Assembly: GCA_030522415.1 (NCBI GenBank)
Contig: CM060121.1
Span: 3,462,476 to 3,526,475 of the forward strand
Source: Channallabes apus
Lineage: Eukaryota > Chordata > Actinopteri > Siluriformes > Clariidae
Reading direction: 5' to 3'
Length of the DNA: 64,000 bases
Shown: piece after piece, positions 52,701 through 64,000 of the stretch
Numbering within the stretch: position 1 is the first letter of the stretch
Layout of the letters: the number at the start of each line of letters is the position of its first letter
Position numbers and translations under genes: made by a program
The notes under the pieces: model-generated
The model's database searches: none
Seen by the model: only the letters and a program-made list of their open reading frames with translations
What the model was told of the DNA's origin: nothing

Positions 52701-55700
52701 ACTTTCGAAAAATATGAAACTCCTGTGTATAATATAGCCGTCCTGCTCCTGTATGTAATATTTTCTATTCTTGTGGTCGATGATCCGGATTTCAAATGCG
52801 TATTTATTCTGCAGATACATCACTATTTTACCACCACAGCACTTTTGAAAGAAATAAAGAACCAGAGAATTACGTGACCGGTTATTACTTTGTACTTATT
52901 GTCCCGATTATTACGAGTGTTGTAATACGGTTACTCAATATTTACCCCGGCAGCTTTTTCTTTTAATGAACACACACCGAATCTGACGAAGACACGTGCG
53001 ATGTTGTGTGCCGGACGCACCACTGATGTTTACACAAGCTAATAGTTTTGTTGAAGCTTAGCAATGAATAATTCATTTATTCTCGTTAAAGTGGTAAACA
53101 CTTATTATTATACAGCATATAGACACATTCGTTAACGAAGTTTTCAGATAAATAAGAAAAAGAACACTTCGCATCATGCTGGAAAAGGATGTTAATCACC
53201 GCGGTCTAGTGCAGTGGGAGCAGAGTTAACAGGAATAGGTTTGTTTTCTACAGAACTTGTTCAAAACATTCAGGTACCACGACTGGCATAAATTGTCTCT
53301 GGCATAACTCAACCACTCGTCTGTGAGCCGCACCATAAACGTAGGTTTCGTTCTGGTTAAGGTTTGGTTATTTCCATCTTACACGGCAATGTGTCTTTTG
53401 TTTCCAGGGAGAGTGAAATGTGTGATTTCACTTTCATGTTCTAACGCACAGATAATGCAGGTGATAGCTGGACAGTTTTTTTTTTTATTTTTTTTTTTTT
53501 ATTTACATTAGTTACAATACAAACAGAGTAAAAATTATTTATTTATTTTCGTAAAATTCAAAGCCTTGGCAAAATAATAGTTTCTGTGCATAACAATAGA
53601 CATGTTGGATTTTTTTTTTTTGATTTGTTATGTTTAGAGAAATAAGACCAAAGTTGTTGAGCTGTGAAAGGTAGACACCTGATTTGATTTACGTCTATTT
53701 CATAGGATTGCAATTTTTTATTTTTTTTTTCTCAAAAAGTTCAAAATTTATAAAAGTATTTAATAAACATTGAACTCTAGGGTAAATTGTGTTTGTTTAA
53801 ATGTTATTTTCCTGATACATTTCTGCTCAATACTCCAGTCCAGTAGGTGGCAGTAATCCAACAACTGCATGTAAACAAAAGTAGAAAAAGAAGAGCAAAT
53901 TTCACTGAGGGTGGTTTTTTTTTTTTTTTTTTTTCTCTCTCAAGAATTTGTTGATTTGTAGACTGTAACAACTGTTTAACAATTTTTAAAAATCCTCAAT
54001 TGTTCTTAATTAAAGCAAACTTAAAAGATTGGCCGAATTACAAATTCAGTGCAATCGCACAGTTCTATTAAAAACATAATGTAACCAACAGTAAAACAAC
54101 AGGCTCAGACAATTATTTCTGGAAAAAAAAAACTAAAATTTAATTCCATATGAAATCCTGCTACTAAAATGTTCCTGTTAGCTACGTAAGAAGAGTAGCT
54201 AACTAGCTAAATTAGCATGCACCTCTGCTATATTTGGTCATACTAGACTTGAACTGAAAGATCAAGAATTTATCTGGCAGAAATGATCACAAAAAAAAAA
54301 AACATATTGGCGGTGTTTAAAAAAAAATTTAAAAAAAGTTACATACCTTGTTGGCATTCAAGCATGAAGAAGGTTTCATGTTTCGGTTCAAGAATAAATA
54401 ATAAAACACAAACCGCAAGGCTAAAAATAAATCCACGAGGCGTTCTATCCTCAGAACAGACGTAATATTTATTCCCAGAGCTCAAGAGGTCCTGCTTAAT
54501 TACAGAGATAATACAATGAAGGGAAAGATGTCAGATGAAAGGTTTGCCACAAATATAACGGGATCCTGATTTCTTGATTTATTTAATAAATAAAAATAAA
54601 TGTAGTAAAGACCGTTATCTCTGTCTTCTGCTACAGTGTCATGTTTTGATGCTGAAACTGATTTATGAAGACTTTACACACCGGGAACCTCTTGTACACT
54701 CATCACGGACTTTGTCCTCGTCCACCTGGCTCTCGGTAACGGATGTGCGCTAACACTTGCCCTGACTTACCCGAGAATATTCTGTGAAGCTTTTATCACT
54801 GTAACGTTGCTCTAAGAAGCACTTTATGCAATCATAGAGATCTTCAATCATCAGAATAGCTGATTCTGCCTCTGTGTTCGATTAGGAGAGACCTGAAAAT
54901 GTGCTCAGTGAGTTAGTTGATGGTTGTTGAGTTCTGGATTCTGATTGGGTGGAAGATGTTGATTCATTTTCTGTATGCGCAGCTATACAGCTGTGTGTAT
55001 GTATGTGTGTGTGTATATATATGTATAATCTATCACACCCACACACATTAGGGCTGCAACAACTATTCGATAAAATCGATAATTATCGATAATGAAATTA
55101 GTTGGGCTGCTCACGTTATTGAGGAGCGCGACCACAAGATGCACAAATGCACACAGACACACGCAGATACACAGTCGCTCGCGCAATGGAGTTTACACAA
55201 GCGTTTGCAGGAAAAAGCGCGCGCCCCAAGTCCTCCAAGGTATGGGAGCAATTTACATTAAACGCCTCTTATCGGGTGTTAAAATCAAGCGTTTATTAAT
55301 CAGCCGTTCGTAGTGTCCGGTGAGCGCGGATGAAGCGCCGAGGGTTTTCTACACATAGGAGTCAGTGAGGGTTTTCGTACGGGCTTTGGTGACGTGCGTT
55401 TGTCCGGCTGTGCGGTTATACGGTGTCAAAAAAACAAACAAACAAACGTTGCATGCAGCTTTTTCTTGCCGCTCAAATCCCAACGAACACACGGAAAACA
55501 CTTCTAGTTCGTTTTCTTCACGTTCATTTTACACTTCGGAGGACCAGATATGTCCCATCATCCTACACGCTATACAGAGGGAAATGCGGAAAAAGGGCAA
55601 AATAAACAGAGTGAACCCAGTAGCGGCGAGTTTTTTCTCTCCCTACGTCGCCGTATTACAAGAATGTCTAATAGAGCAAAATGGTCTATATGTTTATTTT

Positions 55701-58700
55701 TTTTATTGAGACAAGAAAAAGGATAAAATACACACGAGAGGATCGAAATAAACTGTATAAACCGTGAAAAGGATGTAGTAGACACTTCAATAAAAAATAT
55801 CATAATCTAGAAGTCTATTCTTATTATTAAGTTGAATTAATTTAAGAGAATTTATCGTTCTTAACAACTGAATGTCAGTGTATTTTTATTTTTTATTTTT
55901 TTAAACTAATATATATATATACACACACACACACACCGTCAACTTGCCATCTGCAATTATTGTTAAAAACTAAAATGTTGATTTACATAAAAGAAGGTTT
56001 AAATGTCAAAATTAAACATAATTAAACTCTGTGTGGCTATTGCATTTCTTAAAGTTTACTTTTATACATAAATAATACCCTGATTTATGGTTTTATATAG
56101 TTAAGCAAAACATCAAATTAAAGCGTCTAGCTTTTATCCAATTAATCGATATATAATATATATATTGGCAAGTTGACAGTGTTTTATTTATATATATTAA
56201 ATAAACACTGTCAACTTGCCATCTGCAATTATTGTTAAAAACAAAAATGTTGGTATGGTTTTATATCTAATTATAAGCAAAACATCAAATTAAAGAAGTG
56301 TTTAGCTGATTAATCGATTAATCGAATCAATAATCGGCCAACTAATCGATTATCAAAATAATCGTTTGTTGCAGCCCTAATATACATACATACATACAGC
56401 TGTATACATCTGTATACATTTTCCGACGTGGGAAAGTTTTCCAGACAGAGAAGTTTGCGGTTTCATAGTAACAGTCCATTGTTTGTTTTTGCATTATGCT
56501 GTGTTTGCATCGCATTATGTAAGAGTGAGTGTCTTCAATGTAGTGTGTAACTTACACAGTTAAATGTTATATGCATCTACAAGCGCACACACACAAGCAC
56601 ACACAGAGTGAGAAGACTGGAGGAAACGCAAGGCTGCTTCTGTTTTCTCTCCGATCCTTTCACTTCTCTGTTTGACGTGAGAGACGGTTACTGACACCCA
56701 ACCACGCCTGGTGTACACCGTTCAGAGCGCGCATTAAAGCTACACGCTGACACGAATTCAGCCCTGACAACTTGAACGCATCAAGGCGGACTCTTCCCAC
56801 GTAGAGGCCAGAATGTCATCGTCGCACGAGTCGAGCGGCGGAAGTTCTCCTGTGACCTCGTCTTTGTTTTGAACATATAACCTCAGTTGTGTCATTGTCA
56901 TGACGGGAAGCGCGTGGACGCAGCGAAGCTCGATCGGCGCAGGTAGAGCGCCTGAGTGTAGAGGATGTGGTCAGAAACGAGTCACAGTTCAACACAGGAA
57001 GAGGAGGCCGAGGCTTATACAGCTACATGAACACACATTAGCAGTGGAAGCGGCAGGGTTGACAGACAAAAGCACAGGCTAGGTCATAAACAACATTTTA
57101 TGTTTTAATCAGCCATAGATTAGATTATGTGGCAATCACGAACCATCTTAAGTAAGCATGAACCAAGATTATCCCTGTCCATTTAATATCTAAATACCGA
57201 TTACAAGATTTGTCTTATTTAATATACCCTTTCAAACTCAAACAATTCCGTATGTAGCTACAGATGCTGCAGGAAATCTCCTTGAGCTTCTGTACGTTCT
57301 GAGGAACTGAAAAAAGGAGTCGCAGGACGACCCGAAAGCAGCACGGACAAGAGTTACAATAGAGAGAAAAATAAATAAACAAATGAAGAATGAGTGCAAT
57401 CATGTTCTCAGCCAAAAAGAAGGACCAAGATGTCTGTCTAGACAAATCAGAACAATATACAGTACTCTGGTCTGAGGCAACAACGGTAGAACTAATTCAT
57501 GAGTGGAGTCCCAGTGAAAGGTCACATGGAGCCTCATAACCCTGGGGAATTGACGCTGATGTGACAGAGGCTGAATGGACCAGAAATCGAACCAGGATGC
57601 TACAGAATGTGAAATACATAAGTAGACAAAAACATGTACTTGAGTAAAAGTAGAGATTCCTTAGGGCAAATATTGCTCGAATAAAAGTTCTTTATTTACT
57701 TGTGTACCCAAGTAAAAGTACAGAAGTACCTTCAGATTTACTTTAGTATCAGATATGTGCAGGAATGAATGTGCTGTTTTCACCACTGGCTGCAACCGAC
57801 TCAACTTCGGATTTCAAACACCTGCTACGCTATTAGGCCTGTCTCCAAAGGGAAGGCAAGTCAAGCAGTTGTTGCCAGTGGTCAGCAGGGGGCAACATTG
57901 ATGATATTTTAAAACACATTTTTCAGCCTTTTTGGACCAGTTCTTGCTAGAACAGTATTGTGTCAAGTGCATTTGCAAAACCCATCAAGCAGGGACCCAT
58001 CTGCAGAGGAGACGTTCATTTAGAGTCTCCAGCCTCAGAAATCACCAATTAACCTCAAGCAGCACCTCAGATTAGAGCCGTTATGAAGGATTTACAGAGC
58101 AGAAGTAGCAGATATACATCTCTATCAACTGTTTACAGGAGATTATCGCATATTTTGGACGCCTTCAACATTGTTTTACAGTGTAGAAATCTGGAACAAA
58201 CATGGAAGTTCAAGGTTCAAGTAAATGTACTTGATTACCTTCTACCTTTGGTATTGACCCATTTTATAATTTGCTGTTTGAATCCCAAATCCATACATCT
58301 TTTTTCATGTTTATATGTAAAAAGTGTGTGAAGTGCAAGTGTAATTAAAGAACCAAATGTCCAAACAGTTATGTCCCCTCAATGTAAGCCTTGAAGGCCT
58401 ACTAATTGTGGTTCAGGGCAGGAAGGACTCTGTGTAATCTAAATTTAGCCTACCTACTAAGAAAGCCTAATTATAGATTTGTGCACACGTGCTCCCTGAA
58501 ATGAAACCTTCGGGGGCTCGAAATAACCAGAAAGAAAAAAATAAAGGAAGGGAAAAACACCAGCTGTTTCAGTGAAACTTGGTTTAGATCTTAGTTTTAA
58601 AGTGAAAACTTTGTGTGAAATGTCCAATGTCAAATTATATTCAGTAACAAGTGTGTATTGTAAACGTACATGGATGTTGTTCGGAAATCATTATCCTGCA

Positions 58701-59493
58701 AAAAAAAAAAAACACAGTTGATTATTTCCTTATAATAAGGCACCACTCCATGATTAGTAATATCATCACATGGTTTCTTTAAGGAAGCTCTCATCATGCC
58801 AGCGTTGACGTTCTTTATTGTTTTAACAATTCCTGAATTTTAAATGTCATGTTTTATTTGGAAACTCGACTTCCTGTACTTTCACTGTGTCAGTTTATTG
58901 CCTGCCAATAGCTCTTGTCACATCTCGTCTGAAATGCACCGATTGTAATCATTTGACTTCAAGATTGAGCAAAAATCTAAATTTAGCATACCGTGTTTAC
59001 TGAAATGAAGTGTGGGCTTCTCAAAACAGCCCACAGAAACATGACAGCCAATTCGGCGACTAATCTCTGTTTCATAGTGGAAAAGTCGCCTTAGGACTTC
59101 AAAATGAAAGTTGAACACTTTCGCGTTTGTCATATATTGCAACAAAGTGTGGAGGAAGGCAAAAACAGGACAAAAAACACCACCACCATGGTCGTAAAAT
59201 GTCTCATGTCTCTTGTGTTTTTCTCTCTTTTTGTGTGTGTATTTCTCCAGAAGGACCTTGTCTCCAAATTGCAGAACAACCCAAGCAGGTAAAAAGTCAT
59301 TGCCAGTTGATGCGAGATAATGTCGTAGATATCATTTCCGATGTTTGGTGTTGCTTCTCTGGCATTGGAATAACGCTGATGTTTTGTTGCGCAGCGAGGC
59401 TTCAGGTTTCGTTACGGCTGCGAGGGCCCGTCGCACGGCGGACTCCCAGGAGCCTGTAGTGAGAAGAACAGGAAGACGTACCCTCAGGTTAAG
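49681..59493 (+). CDS. nfkb1: NF-kappa-B p105/p50-type subunit, first four coding exons (locus span, partial)
   Basis: Rel-homology transcription factor precursor; p50 dimers bind kappa-B DNA in immune and stress responses. Exons 49681-49716, 51512-51590, 59251-59288 and 59395-59493 join to 84 residues: an N-terminal tail ([20 protein letters not shown]...), then [12 protein letters not shown] and [20 protein letters not shown], the start of the Rel domain with its DNA-recognition loop (R-F-R-Y-x-C-E, redox-sensitive Cys). [12 protein letters not shown] resembles NFKB1 (SEKNKKSYPQVK); RYGCEG resembles NFKB2. The acidic EED start and UBE2D neighbour favour nfkb1. The next exon (expected ICNY...) is not seen before 64000, so the gene leaves the window. 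Confidence 0.88.
49717..51511 (+). other. nfkb1 intron 1 (coding)
   Basis: T-run 50158-50184 and a probable LINE tail (50886-51040); otherwise AT-rich with no exon seen. Confidence 0.45.
50886..51040 (+). mobile_element. Probable RTE-like LINE 3' fragment
   Basis: The phrase ...CCCCATCAAAGTTCGTTCAG-CAGTTTTT...TGATGCATGC followed by ACAAATTCAGACAGACA recalls 3' tails of RTE-type LINEs or their SINEs, which end in short ACAGACAG-like repeats. No coding part is present. Recognition from memory only. Confidence 0.4.
51512..51590 (+). CDS. nfkb1: nfkb1 coding exon 2
   Basis: 79 bp, [20 protein letters not shown] then PNAHRI; acceptor TGTGCAG, donor GTATGA. Poorly conserved N-terminal tail. Confidence 0.82.
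52047..52316 (+). repeat. Degenerate minisatellite (CTTCAGATTAAATGAATCC units)
   Basis: About seven diverged units of 35-50 bp sharing CTTCTTCAGATTAAATGAAT and a GACTCCC element. Old array, no coding sense. Confidence 0.7.
53840..53853 (+). promoter_or_regulatory. CTCF-like motif
   Basis: CCAGTAGGTGGCAG matches the CTCF core in forward orientation, in nfkb1 intron 2. Confidence 0.45.
55049..56379. mobile_element. hAT-like non-autonomous element
   Basis: Ends TAGGGCTGCAACAA... and its inverse ...TTGCAGCCCTA, with ATCGATTA-rich subterminal repeats, the usual look of teleost hAT elements. Flanking octamers ACACACAT and ATATACAT agree at 6 of 8 positions, a plausible worn target duplication inside a microsatellite. 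The right part is internally duplicated (55937-56140 resembles 56205-56310), and 56166-56222 is a near-perfect palindrome. No transposase recognised. Confidence 0.75.
57960..58200 (+). mobile_element. Tc1-type transposase N-terminal relic (copy B)
   Basis: A decayed plus-strand copy of the element at 29948-30424: [20 protein letters not shown] matches MKSLQSRSSRNISISTVQRR there, and the following nucleotides (TTTTGGACGCCTTCAACATT) match too. Inverted ends were not found. Confidence 0.65.
59251..59288 (+). CDS. nfkb1: nfkb1 coding exon 3
   Basis: 38 bp, split Glu then [12 protein letters not shown]; acceptor TCTCCAG, donor GTAAAA. Start of the Rel homology domain; most family members have GPYL. 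Confidence 0.9.
59395..59493 (+). CDS. nfkb1: nfkb1 coding exon 4 (DNA-recognition loop)
   Basis: 99 bp, [20 protein letters not shown] then [13 protein letters not shown]; acceptor TTGCGCAG, donor GTCAGT. Carries the Rel base-contacting Arg residues and the regulatory Cys. GACSEK differs from the usual GASSEK. Confidence 0.92.
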
Positions 59494-62139
59494 GTCAGTC
59501 TGAGCTGTATCTGCTTTTGTAGTTTTTCTCATTTTGAAGACACGGTTTGCTTTTCTAAATTTTTATTTTGTGGAAAGACGTGACCGTAGAGTATAATCAC
59601 GATTCTCAAAAGCGTTTCTGAATCTTAACCAGGACTTCACCATGGTTGAAATTTCAGACCTGAGAAGACGACAAAAGTGTTAGAGAAAGCGAGAGAGAGA
59701 GAGAGGGACAGAGAGCGAGACAGAGAGAGCAAGACAGAGAAACAGAGCGAGACGGAGAAGAGAGATAGAGAAAGTCATGCTGCCGCATTGGGAATTTCCT
59801 CAGAACGTCTCGCTGGTAATTAGTAGGAAGTACCTCTACATGTATTTCTGTGACTTGTGTGGGCATCAGATGGGAAACTCGCTCCCACAACTTGACAGAC
59901 TCAGACACGCAGAGAACACCTACCCCCCACTCACACACTCGCAGACGCACACACACACACACTTCTCTCTCTCTCTCTCTCTCCCTCTCTCTCACTTGCA
60001 CACAATGTGCTTTCTGTTGCATCCAGCAAGCGAACAGCGTAGAGTGTGTAACCCGATCCGGGCTTTTCCCCACCAGCATTAACCCTGAAAAGCGTTTATC
60101 GGCACCAAGCAGGAATCAGGAGTTTTTTTTTCTCTCTTGTTTTCTTTAGAACCAGGGAGCAGCCTGACTGATGTGTGTATCCTAGTTCTCTCCTTTTTTT
60201 TTTTTTTTTTTTTGTTGTTGTTGTGTGGGTAAAAATGTACACACACAGGGTGACCTCATTATATCATCTAAATAACTCTGAGTGTTGATTATCCCTTTAT
60301 TATTTAGGGCTGGAACAAATTACAGACAGCTTCATACAATTAAATTTAGAAATTACATTTGAAAAACTCTGATTAGTATCTATGACGTGTAATTTCAATA
60401 TTCCAATAAATTATATTGTCATGTCACTTAGCTTATAATGCACCTCATTTATTAGCCACGCCCACGAAACTCATAAAAGGTGAAGAGAGCTAAGTGACTA
60501 TCTTATGGCTAAAGAGCACGTCAGTAGGTATAGCGCAGGTTGTTTATTAGGGTGTCACAACTTTTCTCCTAGCCTTGTTTTTCTTTGTTTATGCCGTGAG
60601 TTTTATGGATTTTGCAACTTTTTTTTTTTTTACATAATTTAAATAAATAAAATAAACTTTCCTATGATTTATACATTTTATTTATTAGTCTATATTTTCT
60701 ATTCATGTTTTTCCCCACGGCTAACTCAGATACTTGACCTGTGCACTGTTAATTGTCTTAATCTTAAGGATTAAGGACTTAACTTCAGTAGTAAGTGTAA
60801 CTCAACTTTCCTTATGTAAATGTAAACTGACATAACGTTCACACTTGGGTAACAAAACTTCAGTACAGCCCACTGAGAAGAAGCGTTTTATCTATAAATA
60901 CCAAATAGTGATGTCATCATTAAGATGATGTGATGATTAAGATTCCCCGTATCTCCAACCCCCATCCCCCCCCCCCCCCCCCCATTTCTTTTTTCTCTCT
61001 TATTTATTTTTATTATTTTTTGTCACCAGAGTGAGCCACACAAGAACAGAGAACACGTTTAGGGGGTTTACAGACTGAGGGGTTGCATTTGAACAATATG
61101 ATTTCTGCGTTAAGAGGAAGTGTTTCATATTAATTTAAAAAAAAAAAATGAGAGAGAAACCTCCCACTCCTCCTCCTACTCCATACCAAAGGAGTGTTTT
61201 GATATGGTTTGATATTCTCTTTGATATAGCTGGGGAATTTTTCCTGGGGGCCAAAGACAAATCGCATCTGAGTCAAACCATACTGGAGAAAGTGCTAACT
61301 GAACCACATGTGAAATGAAACCAAATACCAAGTCTGAGTCAAAGTAGAAGACATCACTCTTAAATATGTCTGTACATTTTCACTTTCACGCGGATGTCAA
61401 TAAAAGAATATGCCGTAATCGATAGCACTTCAACGCACATGATGAATGATAATGGGTGGGGTTTATACCAGGATAATGATGCATATAACAGTGGACAGAC
61501 CAGAGAAAGTCCATCATCTCTCCCTCAACACACAGTTGCATGTTGGGAAATCCCCATATTATACACCAGTTCTTTGATGTTACCGTACATCACATCCACT
61601 TCTTTTCTTGAAACAGAGCATCTTTTCTCTGTTTCACTCGTGATTTAGATCTCGGCTGCAATTTAAATGTATGTTTTAATTCAGCTTATTTTAGCTTGCA
61701 TTTCTTTCTGCAGTGCCCTCTTAAATAAGAGTCAAAATAGGATTGTGGGTTAATATGTAAATAAATTACATGATTGATAATACAGTGGGGGGGGGGGCGA
61801 AAACGACAACAAAATCTACTTAGAAGCTTAAAGGGTTCTTTAGTTTCCATCTGGGGGGTGGAGGGGGGGGGGATACTAATGGTTTTATCCAGGTTACACG
61901 ATGATTAGATGCAAACTACGCAAAGCACCTTAAAAATCTTTTTCCTTAAACCGTATAATTTTGTTAATATATTATCTGGCTAAACTACAAAATAAAGTGA
62001 AATTGTCTTGAATATTGCCCCTTCTATTTATTATTACTGATATTTCTATTTTTAAATAAATAAAATAAAAGCAGAGATAAATAAGGTGATTTAAAAAATT
62101 TATTATAATAGTATTAGTGAATATTATTCTAATTATCAA

Positions 62140-64000
62140 AGCTTGGGTTTATCTATCTGCAGTAAGTAATGAATCGATGCTGAAAAACCTCCAGGCTTAT
62201 TTCAAAGTTTGTCCAGCTAACTATTAAACCACCGTTAAAGAATTAAGTTGGCTTATTCCAATGTTTAACTATTAAACTAGTGTTGTGACACAAAGCCTAG
62301 CTTACTTCAGAGTTTATCCAGATACGTATATAAACTAGTGTTGCAACACAAAGTCCGACTTATTCTATCCAGATAACAAATAAACTAATGCCTGAAAAGC
62401 AAGTATGATTTTTTATTTTTTTTTAGCTTTCTAATAAACTATAAAATTAATAGTAATATAAGCTTATTTTATGGTTTATCCAGCTTAGTAATAAACTAAT
62501 GCTGAAAATCATTTAATCTAGGAATTATCCAGCTTACTACTAAACTTGTATTAGAACACGGAGTCAGACTTATTTTATCCAGCTAACTACTAAACTAGTG
62601 CTGAAACACAAATCGGCGCTTATTCCAGAGTTTATCTAGTTAACTGATAAAGTAATGCTGGAACATACACTACCGCAAATAACTACTGCGATCACTTGCA
62701 AATTTCTTTGTTTTTGTTCCGTGATTTATTTTCTACATTTATTCTACTGTACAGTAATACTGGGGATTTCAAAACTATGAAATAACACATATGGAATTAG
62801 GTAATTATGTAACAACAACAGTCAGATGTTATTTTAAGACGCAGAGGTCAGGCTTTCTGGCATAGTCCTTGCAAGAACAGTATACAATGTAGAAAGAAAT
62901 AAAAAATCGTGAACGACTATGAAGTTACAAAGTGATCCCAAACTTTTGAACGGTAGTGTAAAGTCAGACTTATTCCATTCAGCTTACAAAGGAACTAATG
63001 CCTGAAAAACAGGTCTGACTTCTTTTAGTTCATACAGCTATAGAATAAACTACTAAATTAATAATATTAATTATTAGTCCAGGGATTATCAAACTAACTA
63101 ATACAATTAAACCTTGGACTGCGAGCATAGTTTATTCCAGAAGCGTGCTTGTACATCAAAGCACCCATATATCAAAGCGAATTTCCCCCATAAGAAATAT
63201 TGGAAACACTCATGATTCTTCCATAACCCCCAAAAAAAAGTCATATTAAAATTATTAGTACAAAATATAAAGTAAGAGTAAAGCCTACAACAGGGAGCTA
63301 CTGTGTAGGATGACTTTCACTAACGGAAGCACTGCTCACTGGAATAGTTTTCTTTTTATGTGTCTTTAACAAGGAACCTCTCTAATGAAACAGCTCGTTA
63401 ACAGTTTAATCTTTCGCGTTTAATCTCTCATCCTTTTCAACCTTTTTCTTCGTAAGGGCCATTGTTGCTGTACAGTTACTAAAGAACTATCACTACACTT
63501 GGACACAAAATGAAAACAAAAATGGTTTATATATACACATGGTCACAATGCTATAGTAAACACTCGTTACAGATGTTGACTATATGAGTGAGGCCTGCGC
63601 ACTGAGTGAGCATGGGAGACAATTACCCACAATCCTGCAGTACGAGAGAGAGAGAACCATTGGCTCAGTTGTGATCATGTAACGCTCAGCAGACAAGGCG
63701 TATACGTACTACTCGTAGTGCAAGACCTCGCTTATTTATCAAGTTAAAATGTATTAATACTTTTGGCTCATTTTGCGAAACACTGGGGATTAATTTAGTC
63801 ACAATCCAAGGTTTTATCGTAAACTAGTACTGGACCACAAAGCAAGCATATTGTGAAATTTATCCAGCTAACTAATGAACTAATAGTTAACTAGTAAACA
63901 ATGTTTGAGCTTTGTAGATGGATTTAACCTACCAAAGATTTTAAATGTGAGGCAGCATTAATTTGAAAGCTTATCTAGCTTTTTAAATTAAAACAATCTA
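62140..64000 (+). repeat. Degenerate ~70-80 bp tandem array
   Basis: Repeated phrases CTTATTCCAGAGTTTATCCAG, CTAACTACTAAACTAGT and GCTGGAACACAAAGTC-like recur from about 62190 to 63120 and again from about 63800 to the edge. The MITE 62668-62958 interrupts the first block, and unrelated DNA separates the two. Confidence 0.7.
62668..62958. mobile_element. Tc1-type MITE (copy C)
   Basis: 291 bp; ends CACTACCG and CGGTAGTG, flanked on both sides by TA, the Tc1/mariner target duplication. The left 150 bp matches the right part of copy A (29948-30424) in reverse, including GGAATTAGGTAATTA; the transposase part is deleted. Confidence 0.8.

Larger units (their letters stand above)
51591..59250 (+). 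other. nfkb1 intron 2 (coding)
   Basis: No exon recognised in 7.7 kb. Contains an ATT/AGT repeat (51631-51670), a degenerate minisatellite (52047-52316), T-runs near 53480 and 53917, CTCF-like words (53840-53853, 57882-57895), the hAT-like element 55049-56379, an interspersed-repeat-like stretch 57630-57760 (ACTTGAGTAAAAGTA words) and a Tc1 relic 57960-58200. The rest is AT-rich. Confidence 0.45.
59494..64000 (+). other. nfkb1 intron 4 (to window edge)
   Basis: No further nfkb1 exon seen. GA tract 59680-59765, CA/CT 59950-60000, T-run 60191-60213, poly-C 60966-60983, G-runs 61786-61797 and 61861-61872, a degenerate tandem array 62140-64000 and a Tc1-type MITE. A kappa-B-like GGGAATTTCC occurs at 59790-59799. 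Confidence 0.45.

Overview
The window is vertebrate nuclear DNA, almost certainly from a teleost fish. It has short GT-AG exons in long AT-rich introns, very dense CA/GATA/TA microsatellites, fish-type tRNA-derived SINEs, an L2-type LINE with the (TTGAA)n tail, and many Tc1/mariner, hAT and Harbinger relics. A siluriform or other ostariophysan is a guess only. No rRNA, functional tRNA gene, CRISPR or prokaryotic feature was seen.

Layout. (1) 6652-24504, minus strand: the first six coding exons of a COE/EBF transcription factor, best matching ebf4 at diagnostic residues. The gene runs off the left edge, and its introns hold many complex blocks that look like conserved non-coding elements. (2) 24505-25350: its CpG-rich 5' end. 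(3) 29047-33621, minus strand: a complete seven-exon gene I do not recognise. It encodes a 129-residue protein with a signal peptide, eight cysteines, one N-glycosylation sequon and a C-terminal RDEL, so probably a small soluble ER-lumen protein. This is the main candidate for something undescribed. (4) 33980-38300: a transposon graveyard (L2, Harbinger, Tc1) ending in a 42-bp minisatellite with an inverted copy. (5) 39062-45090, plus strand: a complete seven-exon ube2d ubiquitin-conjugating enzyme gene (147 aa). (6) 47280-59493, plus strand: the promoter region and first four coding exons of an NF-kappa-B p105-type gene (nfkb1), running off the right edge. Intron 1 holds a large minisatellite that flips strand, and a later intron holds a hAT element. 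(7) 59494-64000: the next nfkb1 intron, with a degenerate tandem array carrying a precisely inserted Tc1-type MITE.

How the parts relate. The ebf, ube2d and nfkb families belong to the vertebrate 4/5/8/10-type paralogon. UBE2D3 and NFKB1 are close neighbours in human, whereas EBF4 is elsewhere, so the linkage here may be ancestral. CTCF-like motifs point left in the ebf half and right in the nfkb1 half, suggesting a domain boundary between them. All exon boundaries were hand-derived from reading frame, splice sites and family similarity; paralogue names rest on remembered family sequences.
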